DNA of 64,000 nt from Coriolopsis trogii. Its lineage: Eukaryota > Basidiomycota > Agaricomycetes > Polyporales > Polyporaceae. Below, in pieces: positions 13,101-26,700 of this stretch. The stretch spans positions 2,046,001-2,110,000 of the forward strand of contig JAHYIO010000031.1 in the NCBI GenBank assembly GCA_020543525.1, read 5' to 3'. Every line of letters starts with the position of its first letter. The stretch's first letter is position 1. Under the pieces are notes generated by a model. It saw nothing but the letters and a program-made list of their open reading frames with translations, ran no database searches and was not told the DNA's origin. Made by a program: the position numbers and the translations under genes.

Positions 13101-15015
13101 GCCTGGCGCATGCCTAAACTCTTTCCGTAACGTTCGTTATTTGTGATTCGTGAAGACGGGCGTGGAAACGACCCGGCTGACAGAACCATCGCGCGCATTG
13201 AAGACCGGTGGGCTGATGCTGTCAGCGAAGGAGCAGAAGAAAGGGGCACGGCATGGCATGGCGCAGGGTTGTGATTGTGGGACATGGGTATCTCCGTATG
13301 TCACCGTGCGTGCATATACGCGAGAGACGGATTGTGGACACTTTGCCGGACGGACTTTGCGAAGAGGAGTGGCTCGCTTCTGGAGCCGATGAGCTTTGTG
13401 GCGCAAGGAGAGCACGCGTTGATGGATCAGCTGAGCTGGTGGATGATGCTTTTGGGAGAGACGCTCCCCGCAGTGATGTACACAGGCGGAGAGGAGTGGT
13501 TGGGTTGGAAGGGTAAAGGGATATGCCGAGGAGACGGAGCGGTGAGAACGCAGAATTGTTATCTGGGGGCCAGATGAGGCAGGCCAGTCACGCCGGCGTG
13601 CTAGCTGGTGATGACCCTGCGAGCGATGAGGTACTCTGGGAGCGGGGCATTTTTTTGTCTCTTCTGGTCGAGAGTCAGCTCCTCGGGCCATCAGAACGAC
13701 GCCAGCTCTTTCACACAACCTGGGACGATGGCAGTCGCGAAGAGTTCGGGTCCTGGGCCAGGGCACACAAAGGAGACGGCAGCAGACAGCGATGGTCCTG
13801 TTCGGCTCTGGAAACGTGTCGTGCTACGGTGTACTATGCGTTGCCGTTGGGAGTGCGGCTGGGCACGGGGCGAGGGAGACGCGTGAGGGATGGACCTACA
13901 GGCTCATATGATATGTCAACATAATGAAATCAGAGGTGAGCACAACGCATGTGGCGCTCGAGGGCGCTGTCTGGGAGACTAGGACGAGAGAGCGTGATGA
14001 GAGAGAGGGCTGATGGTGTTTCGCGCGTGAGAACGGAGAAGGACGGTGGAGATAATCCCTTTTCCCTTGCGATTCCCTTGCGACACATGGCAGAGGTCCC
14101 GGACACTAAGAAGCCCTCCGCGATCTCGCTGGCAGACCCCGAGCGCTGCGTTCTGGGGACTACGTTATGCATTTATCTATCAAAGGGAATTCGTGCACGG
14201 GCACGCTGAGCTCCCGTCGCGGCCTTGCACTGCTGTGATGGTCCATGCTCGCCCATGCACCTTTGTTTCTCGCGGGGACTGGACAGCATCGTCGCTCGCT
14301 GCCCCGGGCGGGGCGGAAAGGACGAGCAAAGGCTGCAAGCGGGAGGAGTTGGACAAGCGGGATGCGCGAAAGGCTAAGGCGAAAGCGCGCAATAGGATGA
14401 TTGATTTGTAACCCTAATTTAGGCTTCAAGCAGCACTACTGGCGGATAATCCCTGCCCGGCCTCCGTCTCTGCAGATCAGCCACTACACCCAGGCCCTGC
14501 GCATGCGACCGTCTGCCCAGCCATCTCGATCAGACCCTGTGCAGTGGTCACGGCCAGCGACGAGCACGCTACAGCCAACATGGCATGTCTCACTGCTGTC
14601 CAACACGCCATGTCACGTTTGTCCTGCGCTTTCAACGCTTCAACCTTGCTTGATCGCGTTCACACCCGTGCACACCACGGGGACCGCGCAGGACGCGCAG
14701 GAACACCACTCGTCTTCGCGCCATGACACTAGTCAATAGGGCGTTGGAGCCGTAACCAACCGGCTTTCCGGCCCACGAAAGAAGGGCCCGAAAAAAAGAG
14801 AGGAAAATGGAGAGAAAAAGCGGGAATATTCGCTTAGCCGACGATTCATCCGTCACGGGCAGACATGCGACTGCACGACGGTTGTGCAAGATCGCAGATC
14901 GGGGATCTCAGCCCCGATATACCATCTCCCGCAACAACAATCAACAGAGCTGCCTTTTCTCGAGAACCGTCCCAGCAGACAACATCCCGTCCTCCTCCCA
15001 ATCCGTTTTAAAACC
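7120..15015. other. Gene desert of 7.9 kb
   Basis: No frame longer than about 210 codons occurs, and frames of similar length lie on both strands in the GC-rich parts (10.5-13.8 kb), which points to chance. I found no transposase, reverse transcriptase, terminal repeats or tRNA. A nine-base G run lies near 9606-9614. The only fragment with protein character is the minus-strand HET-like scrap listed separately. The last 200 bases before 15016 should hold the promoter of the Zn2Cys6 gene. Confidence 0.5.
9870..10270 (-). pseudogene. Possible HET-like (heterokaryon incompatibility) remnant
   Basis: A minus-strand frame ending at 10007 contains LSLHQIFREAHSNIM followed by RQGELDILALCGG. A shifted frame just downstream reads GLPHFSPSWSIAGVHS. 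The order, a helical stretch ending in LDIL and then an LPxxxPxWS segment, recalls the part after the HET domain in fungal HET proteins, where LPSWVPDW is typical. The HET domain itself, with its WVDxxCI-type signature, is not seen upstream. This is resemblance only; it may be chance. Confidence 0.25.
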
Positions 15016-18000
15016 ATGGACGCTCCCCATCATGCCTCCCGTCCATACGACTCTCCTCCACACCAATACCCTCTAATGGCCGACAGTCTGCACTAGTGAG
15101 TCCTCTCCGCCCCCATCGCCTCCTATTCTGACATACCCGCCCCCCAGCACAACTACCCCGACCCACCACTACGTCCCTAATAGCTACTACGGTCCCCAGA
15201 TGCATGCTGGCGCGGCCCACATGCACGTAGTCGCCCCGAACGCCATGCGTCCAGACCCCGCGACACAGCGCAAGCGGCCCAAGTACACGCGCTCCAAGAC
15301 GGGCTGTCTCACATGTCGCGCCAAGAAGATCAAGGTGGGTCTGTCGCGCTGCCGTGTTTCGCACTCCCCCTCACCCCTTCCCAAAGTGCGACGAGACGAA
15401 GCCGACGTGCGTGCGCTGCAGCCACGGTCAGCGCGAGGTGAGCCCCCCACGTCTCCGACGCGTCTCGCGCCCCATCTCATCATGTAAACGCGCGCCCAGT
15501 GCACTTGGCCCGAGGGTGTCCCGACGCGTAAAAAGCCCGCGCCTAGAAGGGAGCCCCCCTCGCCGGTCGACGGCGTGGAGACACGGCCTTCGACGGCGGG
15601 TTCGTCTGGCCTGTCCGAAGCAGCTACCCCCCCAACTCGTGGTCCTACCCCCCCTCGACGTGGAGAACCCGTGGAGATGGGCATTCCTCCCATGGTCTCT
15701 CGTCGCCACAGGTATGCCAGGCTTCCGCTCTTCTCCTGGCTTCGAATTCACGCGTCCGCTCCAAGCGACCCTAATGTCAACATACCTCCATGCCCCCTCG
15801 ATAATAGCCGCCGCTCTGGGTATGTGTTTTCCAGCGCGTCAGTTGTCCCCGCGCCACCGTTAATTTCCGGTTCATCAGAATGGCGGCCTCTGTTTCTGCT
15901 TCATCTCACGGATACCCTATGCACTCTAATAATACCCACGCACTTCCTGCCATCCCTGAAATCACTGCAACTTATACCAGCCAAGGCGCGACCTACGTCA
16001 CCAACTACCCTACTACTTCCTCGCATCATCATCATTACTCGCACTCGCAGCACCAGCATTCGCACTCGCATTCCACCCTTCCTCGCATCACCGCACACCA
16101 CGATGTTCCCCACTCTCGCGGCGCAGACAGCGCTTCGCCGGACTCGCAATGGTCCTCGCCTTCGCTCCTGACCCCCGTCGACCCAATCGAGCCCTACGTA
16201 AGTTCCTCAACGTACCATCCCTCGACGGCCTTCCCGACTCATTTCCGCCCCTCACCCTACCAGTTCCCGACGCCTCAGGAGAGAAACCTGGTGGGGTCTT
16301 CTTCGCACGCTACGCATCACGTTAGATATCAATGAACGTACACTTCTGTTTTTTTGGCTTTCCCAAAGATCCGTCATTACTGCGACAACGCGCTGAGCAT
16401 AATCATGGCCTGCCCGTCTGATAACCCTGTCGTGGCCGCTAACTTCCAATTCCTGTTTGACGGCGTGCGCGGCGCGGACTCGGCCGTTGAGTCCCTCCGG
16501 TCTGCGCTCCTCGGCGTCGCCGCCGTCCACCAGTCGTTCCTCCTCTCCCGGGGCGGGACGGACGCGAGCAGCGGGGCGGCAGACGAGGCGCTCCGCGTCG
16601 CGGACTCGTTCCGCGCAAAGTCGACGCACCTGCTCGTCTCGGCGTGCGCCACCCCGGAGGGCTGTCACAACGATGCGGCGCTGGCGGCGGCGGTCGCGAT
16701 TGCTCTCATCGACGTGAGTGCCGTCAGTCCTTGTGAGGCTTTGTTCGGCGTGACGAAGATGTGTGTCTGTGTGCTCTCTCCTCTGTGTAGATCTTCTCCG
16801 GCGGCCGCAATTGGGCCAGGAGCTTGGAGTTTGCGAAGGGCTTGGTCAAGTCCCGAGGCGGGCCGGGTCTGTTGCTCGCGAGGAGCAGGGGACGCAAGCA
16901 GCATACCGTCACTGGTGTGTCGCGCGCGAGACTGCTGCTGGAGATCGTCGCGGTGTATGAGCTCTTTGGTCCGTGACTTGTTGCCCTTCCCCGGATCGGA
17001 GTCCGTGTAGAGTCGTGGAGCTCACCCCGATTTGTGTGTTCGACGACAGGGTGTCTGGCACGCGGGAAGGCTCCGAGCCTGCTGAACATCGATTGTTGGT
17101 GGTGAGTCGCCGTCCCGCGTGGTCTTCGTCTCCCAGAGGCAGCTACAGGCTTTACGTTCTTCTCAAGGTTGACGAAGACGAACCCGCAAGACAACGTGTC
17201 GTACGTGGACAGGGTGTTCGGCATGTCGAGGGAGTTCATCCTCCTCCTCGCTCAGGTAAGGCCGACCGACCAGCAACTCCCTCGTACATGATCGCAGACC
17301 ATCGCTCACGCCCGTCGACGTGGAACAGGTCGCAACGCTCGTCTCACGCGTTCTCCGCCCTTCTGCTGCTGTGGCCGCCGCGACGGTGACGGAGGTCGTG
17401 GCAGACGATGACGGCGGCGCGAGCGGCTCGGACGACGCCGCTGCTCAAACACGAGAAGCAGAGGTGCTCTACCAAACGCTCCAGGGGTGGCAGGCCGCCG
17501 CCGGCGACCTCAACGAACGCGCGCGTGCGGGCAACTGCGTCTATCAGCATGCTGCGCAGGTGAGTGTGGGGGCTCGAGCAATCCCTGTGTTCCATTCCTC
17601 GGCCTGCGGTCTGCGGCCTGCGTGCTTCTAGGACGGGAGCAGCGGTCTCAGTCTTCTCACCGTTCTTTTGGGTTCTTGCAGCGCTCGTTCGGTCGCTGAT
17701 GGACGCTCGGGGGGCGGGTTGTGAACAGATCATCCTCTTGAGGGACGTGCTCAAGGTGCCGCCGGCGGACGCGCTCGTCCAGCAGCATGCCGAGACGATC
17801 CTCGCGCTCTGTGCCGACTGTGGGCAGCGCAGGATGGGGGTAGAGTGAGTGCCTGCCGCTATCCTCCCCCGTGGACTTCGGTCGAGTAGATTGACTGACT
17901 GGCTGGCTGGCTGCCCGTCTCAAGCCTCACTTGGCCTGTCATCATCGCAGGCTCACAGCTTTATGGCGCAGATCGCGCACGGGTGCTCTCCATCTTTGAG

Positions 18001-18405
18001 CTGTTCAGGTATGAATCATGAGCTCCGCGTTTCAGGTCGCTCCAGGATCGTCGAGCTGACCGTTTGAACCTTGCGCCCTCGGGACCAATCCGACTTCGCA
18101 CCGGCACGTGCGTTAATCAACAGAGCCCAATGTGAGGAGACTCTTGCTGCTTGTCTGCCTGTTGTGATAGCTGGGGTTCGCTCGCTGACCATGCCGCACG
18201 TTCACCAGGCTGCTACGAGATCGAAACGTCCGAGTTCATTGTGCGACAGGTGAGGACTTTGCGTGGTCCGTTTCGTACGTATTACTGACGTGCACTGGGG
18301 TGGCGACAACGCACACAGGTGTGGCAACGACTGGATGCGAACCATCCCAAGGCAGACTGGCGCTCGGTGATGCAGGATAACGACCTCGATGTTCTCATCC
18401 TCTAG
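15016..18405 (+). CDS. Zn2Cys6 fungal transcription factor
   Basis: Predicted nuclear regulator. Fifteen exons join in phase into 692 codons: 15016-15095, 15148-15334, 15387-15437, 15500-15711, 15879-16197, 16369-16713, 16791-16968, 17050-17101, 17168-17255, 17329-17559, 17729-17844, 17925-18008, 18124-18131, 18209-18249, 18319-18405. The binuclear cluster spans residues 80-107 with spacing C-x2-C-x6-C-x6-C-x2-C-x6-C (CLTCRAKKIKC, then CDETKPTCVRC), and introns cut it at two points. A Pro/Ser/His-rich linker contains a His-Ser run (near 16022-16075). The C-terminal half matches the fungal-specific regulatory domain: SALLGVAAVHQSF, DNVSYVDRVFGMSREFILLL, LTWPVIIAGSQ and YEIETSEFIVRQVWQRLD. The 8-base exon 13 is needed to keep phase. 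Targets cannot be read from sequence. Domain calls are firm; exons 8 to 13 are the least certain. Confidence 0.85.
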
Positions 18406-21400
18406 ATTCCCTCCTTCCCTCATCCCTCCTCGTGTTCCTCTCTCCGTCCCGATCGATGTGCTGTATTGTCGTAACTGGCTATGTAAGTTAGACTGGGTGT
18501 TCTTATGGCGTTGACTGTATCATCACGTATTAGATGTCATCATGTTCCTCTCCAATTCTCTCCTCGTGCCACGCCCCTGCTCTGCGGGGCAAAGTCCGGT
18601 GGGACGTATTATACGTACCGTATGGTCGATGCCACAGGCCACTGGACGTAAAGATGTGCCCCCAGGGCCATCGCGACATGCGGCTGCAACGAGGTGCGTC
18701 TCCTCCTTCGAGTCTTCCAGGCTATTTTTCCAGGCTACGCTCGTCACTCACATCACAGGCAGGGAATAGCGTTCTGTAGTGAGACGACTTCTGGGTCGGG
18801 CGCCCCGAAGAGGCGTAGCAACTGAGCAATTCTCCCTGGCTCTCACCGCAAGCGCCTGCGGTCGCCCACGGAGCCACGGACGGCGGACGCGTGTTGATTA
18901 GGATTCTCCGACGGTGCGTCCGCCCGCCGGGAGCGAATCGTTTCCCACCACGCTCCGACCCTCTCAACTCTCGCCGCTCTGGGTCCGACGGCACTCCAGC
19001 AGTTCATCTATGCGACCGGGGTCGTTCTGTCTTGATGGGATACTCATCTGGTGCGCGGGCCGCCGCAGAGCACGGTCCCTGCAACTGCGTGCCCGCTTCC
19101 AGAACAGACTTTCTCCGCGTTCTGATCAGGTGAGGGGGCGGACGGACGACAAAGACGAGGACCAGAACAGGAATAAGAACACGAAGATAATAACAAGAAC
19201 GGGCACGAAGCGTTGATGCGATGCTGAGAACATGGGTTCTAGTGTACGTGGGCCCCGTCACTCCGAAACGCTTCGATCTATACGATTCCGTCCCTCCACA
19301 GGCAATGGCAGCTCCCGGATGGAATGAATGGCACTGATACGTGGAACGTCGTCCGATCTCGAGCTTTTGTCTCATCGTTGCGGTCCGTCGGACGGGCCCC
19401 GGTCTGCCCGGGCACGGGTTCCTCCGTGCGTTGCATGCTGAACACAGCGGGCAGTTGTGTAGCAGCAATCCCTACGCTCTGAAGTTCTTCCGCACGCGGC
19501 CGGACGCTGTTCGCGTCGTTGTAGGTGAGCGTGAGCGGCGCCGAGTCTGCTAAGTCCACTCTCAATTGCCTTATGTTACGGGCCTTTGACGGCTGGAACC
19601 CGGAGGCTCGCATCGGCCGCCAGGTTCAGAACGACGCAGGGGATCGCGCGTGTGCTGAAAGGAGTAAAGGCAGGGTTTCTGTTCGCCACGAGCGACCGCC
19701 CCTCCCACGCTCCGCAGCCGTAACTGTATTGTGGTCAGATTCGTGCGCGGAAAGGAAGCTCGAGGAAGGAGAGGGGGGCGTACTAGATGGTATAGCGTGG
19801 TGCCTACCGCGGCCGCGCACCCCCGGGCCCCCTCTCTCCATGGCCGCTCTGAACGCACTGATTTAATTCTCCCCCATGACCGACGGAGAGCAGAGAGAGT
19901 TTCCGAGCTAGAAGTCGGCGATGTTGCTGATAGCGTTTTCCGCGATGGGGTGGGGAAGTGCCTTGTTTTTTAGTCCACAGGTACGGCAGGCATGCCAGAT
20001 AAGGCCGTCCTCGGCGTCCTGGTGTTCATGTCATCGGCACCCAGTAGAATGGCAGAGCCTCACGATGACCCACCACCATCATCTCCTGTCCGTGTCGATG
20101 TCGATGGTCGAGAGAGCCTCGGAGACGTGGCGTGGGCTTGTGTGCACATGCCGTCCGCCGAGCGCTATGCTGTCATTGGGCAATCTTCCCAAGGAAGGGC
20201 GTGACGTCCTTGCAGGGCCCCACCCAGCCACCCAGCCACCTGGGCAAAGTAAAGTACGACATCGCGGGAGGCAGATGCGGCTCGTGCTGGTCGCGTGTTT
20301 GCGATCTGCCTTCGGTCGGGCGGGACGCGAGGGAAGAAGATCGTCCTACAGCTGCCGGAGGCTATCGGGGCCAGATATGCTTGAGGCAAACGGGCGTGTT
20401 CGAGATTCGTTCGCACAACGTTCATGGGTCGATGGATTAAGCGGAATTGAAAGCCAGCGAGCAGTATTGAGTAGGAACACGCGCGTTCGCGCGTAGAACG
20501 TTACGGACGCATGGGACATTTGCGTCATTTACGGCAGGCGGTACGGACAGTGCTGGATAGAGGGAATTTAAATAGTAGAGTCCTGCCCTGCGCGCGTGTC
20601 TCTTACTGATAGCGAACAGGGGAGCAGCAGTGTGGCGACAGAAAGGGGTGGAATACGAAGCTATAGGTCGTGGCTGAGCGCAGCACGGTGTTCGAAGAGC
20701 GTGGACGCACTGAAGCAGGACGCAGTCAGTAATTCACGTAAGGTGGGAGTACAGGAAGACTAAAACCGTTACCCCTTATGAAGCACGCCCACGACCGGGG
20801 CTCGACAGTAGCTTGAGGCATGTAGCCTCGGGCCGCCGGAGAGAGGGAAAGTGGGCGATTGAAGACCCTGCCCTATGGAAGGTTTACATATCTCTGCAGG
20901 CGAGTCAGTGAACGCCTGTCGGGGGGGAACGTCACCCGAGCTTCTCGAAGGTCCATGCGTTGCGCATTGTGGTAGAGCTGCAGTCAGTCGTGACGGCACA
21001 TAGATGTTCGTGGGCGTTAAAGGAGTCCAAGTGGGGAAAAGTCGGGGGGTCATAACCATGCGTTACGGTCATGGTAGCGACCGACTTGGGCGCGAGAGGC
21101 AAAGAGCCACTTTCCTGCAAGAGATACAACGAACGGGAGGTTAATCGAGGCAGTCAATCGTTTGCAAAGCAGCAAGGAGGACTCACCGTCAAGATGAGCC
21201 CATACTAGTAACCCCTGGACGGAGGAGTGCTGGGCAACTGGCGCTGCACCTCAGCCATAGCGATGTTTCGAGGTCATTTTCGGGACAAATAGAGCCATCG
21301 TTAGCTTCTAGGCCCGTTTTAGTTGCTACCATATCGAACGCAGTCCGAACGATTATCAAACAGAACGACCGCAGCGCAGGTGAGATCGTATCACGAGGTG

Positions 21401-23324
21401 GCGTCGAATGTCGGTGCGCCAGACCTCCGCCCTCCCCAAAATAGTAGCAGGGCAGGGTCGCGCTGAACATGCATGTTTGCGTTCGATCAGACCCTTGGCA
21501 GACCGTCTCTGATCGATGCTTGACCTCTGTAATCATGATGGACCGACGTATGGGACAGAAGGTACGAGCCAAAGAGCCATCCGCATTCGACGGGGCGGGA
21601 GAGACCTCAGCAACACCGGAGGGGAAGTAGCCTGTAGAGATGGTAACGAGCTATGGGCTGGACTGGCCCGCCCGACGCGAAAGCGCAGCATGTTCCATTG
21701 TACGACCTAGTGCCGCAGCCGCATCGCTCTGAACGATCGCTAATAGCCATATAGAGGCGGGAACATTCATGAGCAAACATATGTATGTCATGGCGCTATG
21801 CGAGGTCAATGGCAGAATACTATGAGCCCGACATCATATCATAACACCCGACCCATCCCTGTCCGGATCCCATTCATGCAGGTACCCTCAAGTAGTACCC
21901 GCCCCGTTACACGTACACCGCGCAGACAATGTGGATGAAACGAACCACCGAGATGCCCGAAGCATGAACCCGCTAGCAACATTCCCGTCATCCGTTCGCC
22001 CGCTTCCATGACGTCAGGACCACAACCGGCAGGGAACTCGAGATGACCACAGGGACCTGTACCGGGCGGCTGAGAATGGCGCATAGCATGAGCTCCAGAT
22101 TTGATCCATCATCAGGCGAGCATGCGTCTTCCGCGTAAAGAAGCAAAACGCCTCACAGTGATAATGGGGGATAGTAACATCGGCCTGATGGGTTTATAGC
22201 CCCACACGATGAGATTCCCAGATCCGAGTGGCATACCACTCGGACAGTTGGGCCCCTACAGATCCCCGTCGTAGCTGAGAGTGGGAAACAGGAATCTGAG
22301 TGACCAGGATTGCGCCGGGTGACGCTCAGACTCGAAATCCCCTGTAAAGGAATCGTGCGCCCAAGCTGCCCTGACAGTCGCCGACTGAATCCGTACCGGA
22401 GCCTGTGCGGTGAGCGAGACATGATGAGCGCGAGGTCTCCATCGGGAGTCGTTTGGAATGTAGAGAAGGAAGGAGGGATCAGAGGGCTACGATGGATAGA
22501 ACGACGGTCATCCTAGAAAGCGCCAAGTATCGAGTCATGTCCGGCCTGGAGCAATTGTGTCCGCTCAACCGATCAGAACAGTTCAACGCGGGTCATGAGC
22601 CGCTGCGCTAGAAGCATCCTCGCTCGCCCGTCTAACCATCGTCATCATAACAGCCCGTGCTACATTTCTAGACTTGAATGCATGACTCGACGGAAGACCA
22701 CGTCGGAAGCGCACGATGAGCCTTCCAGTCGAGGTGCGTTATAACAGGGATGGCTGTGCCCAGGCTTCGGGTTCATTCATGATAGCCATGCTCTGTCCCT
22801 GCTTCTGGACAGCCCTCAAACGACAGCGCCGCCGCCCAACCGCTCATGTGGGCCGTTCCATAACGCGACAACACGGGTATTCACCCCACGCTTCACATTG
22901 GCCCTCAAGGCCGCCGACCCACACTGCTACAGCCTCTCGCTCACAGAGTGCAGGGCGACGAGCATCGCCCGCAGTACCAGACCGATCGCCTCACACCGAA
23001 CGAGAGCACAAAACAGACCCGCAGAACTGGGTGCCGCATCCCGTACATGCGCACCCCGGTGCCGAAGACGCCTGATCCTTCGTCAGTCTTCGTCCCGCCC
23101 TCTTTCCGATCGGGATGCATGCTCAGCCAATCGAAGAACGAAGAACGACCGGACGGGACGCCCGACGGCGAACGGCGAACGGCGAACGGCTGACTGTGTG
23201 GTGGCCGTAGAAAGACTGAGAGCTGAGGCGGTGAGTGGATTAACGCACCGTACACACGATGCGCAGACCAGCTATGTGCACGGCCATAGCTGCGCCTTGG
23301 CGCGGGTCCGCCGTGGGCCTATGA

Positions 23325-23768
23325 TCAGGGAAGAGCGCACGGCGGATGGTCCAGAGTTAGAGTCAGAGTTGGATTCGGAGGTGGACGCGGATGCAGTAGG
23401 CCAGCCTTGAGACCGATACGGGCGGCTTCGTACATCTGCCACACAGGAGGTGTTGCATTCTGCTGGAGAGGGTCCTTGGCTTTAGGAGTCAGAAACGGCG
23501 CAATGGACTGTCGATGAAGAGGGGGTGGGTTGACGAACCATGCCGGAGCACAAGTAGTGGGCAGGTTCGGGACAGGTCCATTCGTGACCTGGAAGGCGAG
23601 AGATGGGTCAGCGTCATTCAATATTGCAGGGTACAAGAGTGAAGGGAAGACATTGCCGTTGGTGCGTGGTGCGTTGTCAGCTGTATGCACCTCGTACATA
23701 GCACAGAAGAAGAGCGACATGACCATGAAGGAAGAAACGGGAAGTCGGGACCGCAAAGCCCCGTCCAT
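23325..23768 (-). CDS. Possible small hypothetical protein (147 codons)
   Basis: An uninterrupted minus-strand frame with a hydrophobic stretch near the start (SSFMVMSLFFCAMY, residues about 12-25) and a Pro/Asn-rich body (for example NVFPSLLYPAILNDADPSLA). It could be a small secreted or membrane-anchored protein, but a late signal sequence and no known family make this weak. It abuts the poly-G tract at 23784. The second half becomes low-complexity (PPPNPTLTLTLDHPP), which may be non-coding. Confidence 0.25.
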   Translation of the reverse strand: MDGALRSRLPVSSFMVMSLFFCAMYEVHTADNAPRTNGNVFPSLLYPAILNDADPSLAFQVTNGPVPNLPTTCAPAWFVNPPPLHRQSIAPFLTPKAKDPLQQNATPPVWQMYEAARIGLKAGLLHPRPPPNPTLTLTLDHPPCALP

Positions 23769-23783
23769 CTTGAACCATCAGAA

Positions 23784-23795
23784 GGGGGGGGGGGG
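23784..23795 (+). repeat. Poly-G tract, 12 bases
   Basis: An uninterrupted run of 12 G on the plus strand in intergenic DNA, one of four long G runs in the window, all with G on the plus strand. Confidence 0.9.
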
Positions 23796-26700
23796 AGCGA
23801 ATGATCACGATACGTCATCGTCCGAGTGCCCCGAGTGCGCATCGCACGAGAGCTGGTCCCAGCGAGGGGGGTGCAGCGCCGCTCTGCCCAGAGAACGCAT
23901 ATGCGCATGTGCCCACTACGTGAGTCGGAACCAGGCGCAAAGGTACTGACAGACTAGAGATTAGCCATATAGTCATTCTGGACACAGTCCTAGCTCTCAC
24001 CGTACCACGTACCACCACATTTCCCGAGTAGCCCAGACTGGGGCCATACGCACACTTGCAGCGGCGCATACAAGCGCAGTGAATCTGGGACGCCGACGGT
24101 CGCCGCGTATACACGTCACGGCGTCCGGCGGGGCCGTCGCTCCCGCCACCCTAGTCTGCATCCAAGGTGGCAATCTGCCACCTGTCGCCATCTCGGGTGA
24201 CTGCTCCTTCTCTCGGCACTTCAGACTTCAAATGTCAGGAGCAACGCACGTGTCCTTCCGAGTGGTTGTGTTCGCACTTGCGGACGCGGCGAGAGACTCA
24301 CCTGATGACGATTGCGATGAATGTGAGTCGATGAGCGACTCGGCGACGGTGTCTTGGGCGTGCCTCGTCGTGTTTCAATTATTCCCAGAGGGATGGCGCG
24401 TACGAAAGCTAGGGCGGGCCTTCAGGTCCACTCGGAGTTTCAACTACGGTAAGTCGGGCCCTCGACGTCGCCCGGGAGCACTCGTTCCACCTGTGATCAA
24501 CATGTCAAGCCTCTACACAGCTCTCAGCAGCGACCTACGACGGTGTAGTACGGGTACGGGTACGGGTCACCGTCGCAAGTTCAATCCAGGCATACGTATC
24601 GAGCGTAGCACAGCCAGTGCAATTGCAACATCTACAGGCGCAGCACGTTAACGTTGCGCAGACTCATAGGACTTGAAGCACCACGGCACATGTACAGTTC
24701 CGCGAGCTGCTCAGTGCTCAGTACTCACACGTAGTACAGCCCAGCTGAGTCTGAAGACTCACGCGGATGGGCATATCATCCTGCTCGTGCGACATGCGGG
24801 CTGCGCAGCGGAGCGCGTCCGTCTCTTCCGCCAAGGCCATTCCGAGGACCGACAAATGACTGGGAGGTGAGTCGTCTGGGGTGACACAGACAAGTCAGCG
24901 CGCTGCGCACCGTGTCACTGTCAGTGTCAGGCGGCGGCGGGTCTTTCTTAGACGCCGGGGTGCGCACACTCGGTCCTCGGCGCGGGTAACACCGAGCGCT
25001 CACGTTTCAAGCTGCGTTCCTCTGACCTCATATGGCCTGTCGACGTCGTCGACGGCGAACACACTTCGGAATCCTCCCCGGTCGTCTCACCTTCGAGTTT
25101 CTTCGTTTCTGACAGACGGCAGAGAAGGGGGGACGCCGTCGTGTTCGGTGGACAGATGTCCGTCTGGCGGGTTTATGAAGGTCTCGTGCAGCGAGGAAGT
25201 GATAGGTCTGCGACAGGTCTGAGAACGGCAGACCCGGACTGGGGCATCCAGACGCGTCGCGGACAAAGCAGCTGAGAGCCGAGGTCAAGTGTCGCGTCAG
25301 GTGTATAGCTACGTGCAGGCTGGGCTGGGACGTTGACGAATCCCCGGAAATCTACTACTCTGATACATGATACTAGTCTGCGACCAGGATGCGAATCGAT
25401 ACACATCCTGCTTCAACTTGTACTCATAGCTACCGAAGGGCGCCCTCGCGTCGGGCTGTGAGTGTGACTCGTCGATGGAAGATGAAAGTGGAAGGGTCGT
25501 GATGCATGAGAGGATGATGTGTCGCGCGCGCGACGAATACAGGATGCCGGTAGTCGTGTACCCACGCACCCACAGTCCCTCTCGTTCTGATTAGTACACT
25601 AACACGACGGGAGACGCAGAAGGCAAACTAGTTGGCAGATGGACGTGATCGTGGGCTTTGCTTGCCAGCGGCCGAGCGTGCGTACGCAGCGTCTCTGTCT
25701 CTCCTCGGCGTTACAGAGTGGACAAGCTCGTTGGTATCTGGGTTCGACGTCGCTCGTTCCTGTGACAGAGCGGATCGAGAGGAAGCAAGGGTGGGAGTTT
25801 GGGAGGCTCAAGCGTTCGAACGTGCATGGATGCGGCGCCATACGCGTTTCGAGCGCGACGTGATCATAGGGAACACAATAATAGAGCATAGTCTATGCAG
25901 TCGCGGCCCTGGTGAATGCGCATACATTGCTAATGATAATGAGAAGGGAAGCGTGGCTAGAGTTGGCTAGGGCAGACGGCACTGACAGTTGCTCGCGAAG
26001 ATCGCACGGATACGACGGCGTGTGTTGGACGTGCCGAGAATGTATAGCACCAAAGAAGGTCGGACGAGACGGTGGGCCGATCGTCGATGCCGAGCAGGCC
26101 AAAGGCGCAGTAGGCAGGACAGCGGATGAGCACACAGTGTGAGCACCGCAGGAGGACGGACGCGGGGTATGTGGCCGAGGATGGACAGGAGGAACACAGC
26201 AGTGGACTGAGTACACGAGGATGCTGTGCACGACAATTCTCGGAGATTTGCACGCTGTACTCGACTACGGCGGAGAAGAGGAGTTGATGACGCGAGGGTA
26301 GTGCAGCGCAACGATGACGTGGATCAGGAGAGGTCTCGACAGAAAGACGGATGGATGACTGGGAAAGCAGGTGGTAGGAGGAAGAGCAGATGACACAACG
26401 CGCTTCGATCGTTGAATGGAGATGGACGCGGACGCTCCGTAGTCATGCACATTGCAGTATGTGGTATGGACGTAGATGAGCAATCAAACGGAGATGGTTG
26501 TCCTGGAAAGAGAGCTGAAAATGGGATTGCGGGATTGAGGTGACAGGGACGGAGTCAATGGGAGCGGGGAACAATGGAGAGCCAGAACGGGCGAACGACG
26601 GGCGCAGTGAGCAAGTGAGGCATCAGGAGAGACGGTATTGCGAAGTATCGAGTCATGCGGAAAATAGTGCGAGCGGTAGAGTGTGGGCGAGGCGGGAAGG

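Noticed and set aside
13137..13766. 209-codon minus frame in the first desert
   Set aside because: Overlaps several long plus frames, Arg/His/Ser-rich, no motif.
24079..24651. 190-codon plus frame in the second desert
   Set aside because: No recognisable motif and no neighbouring exons; length is within chance for this GC content.
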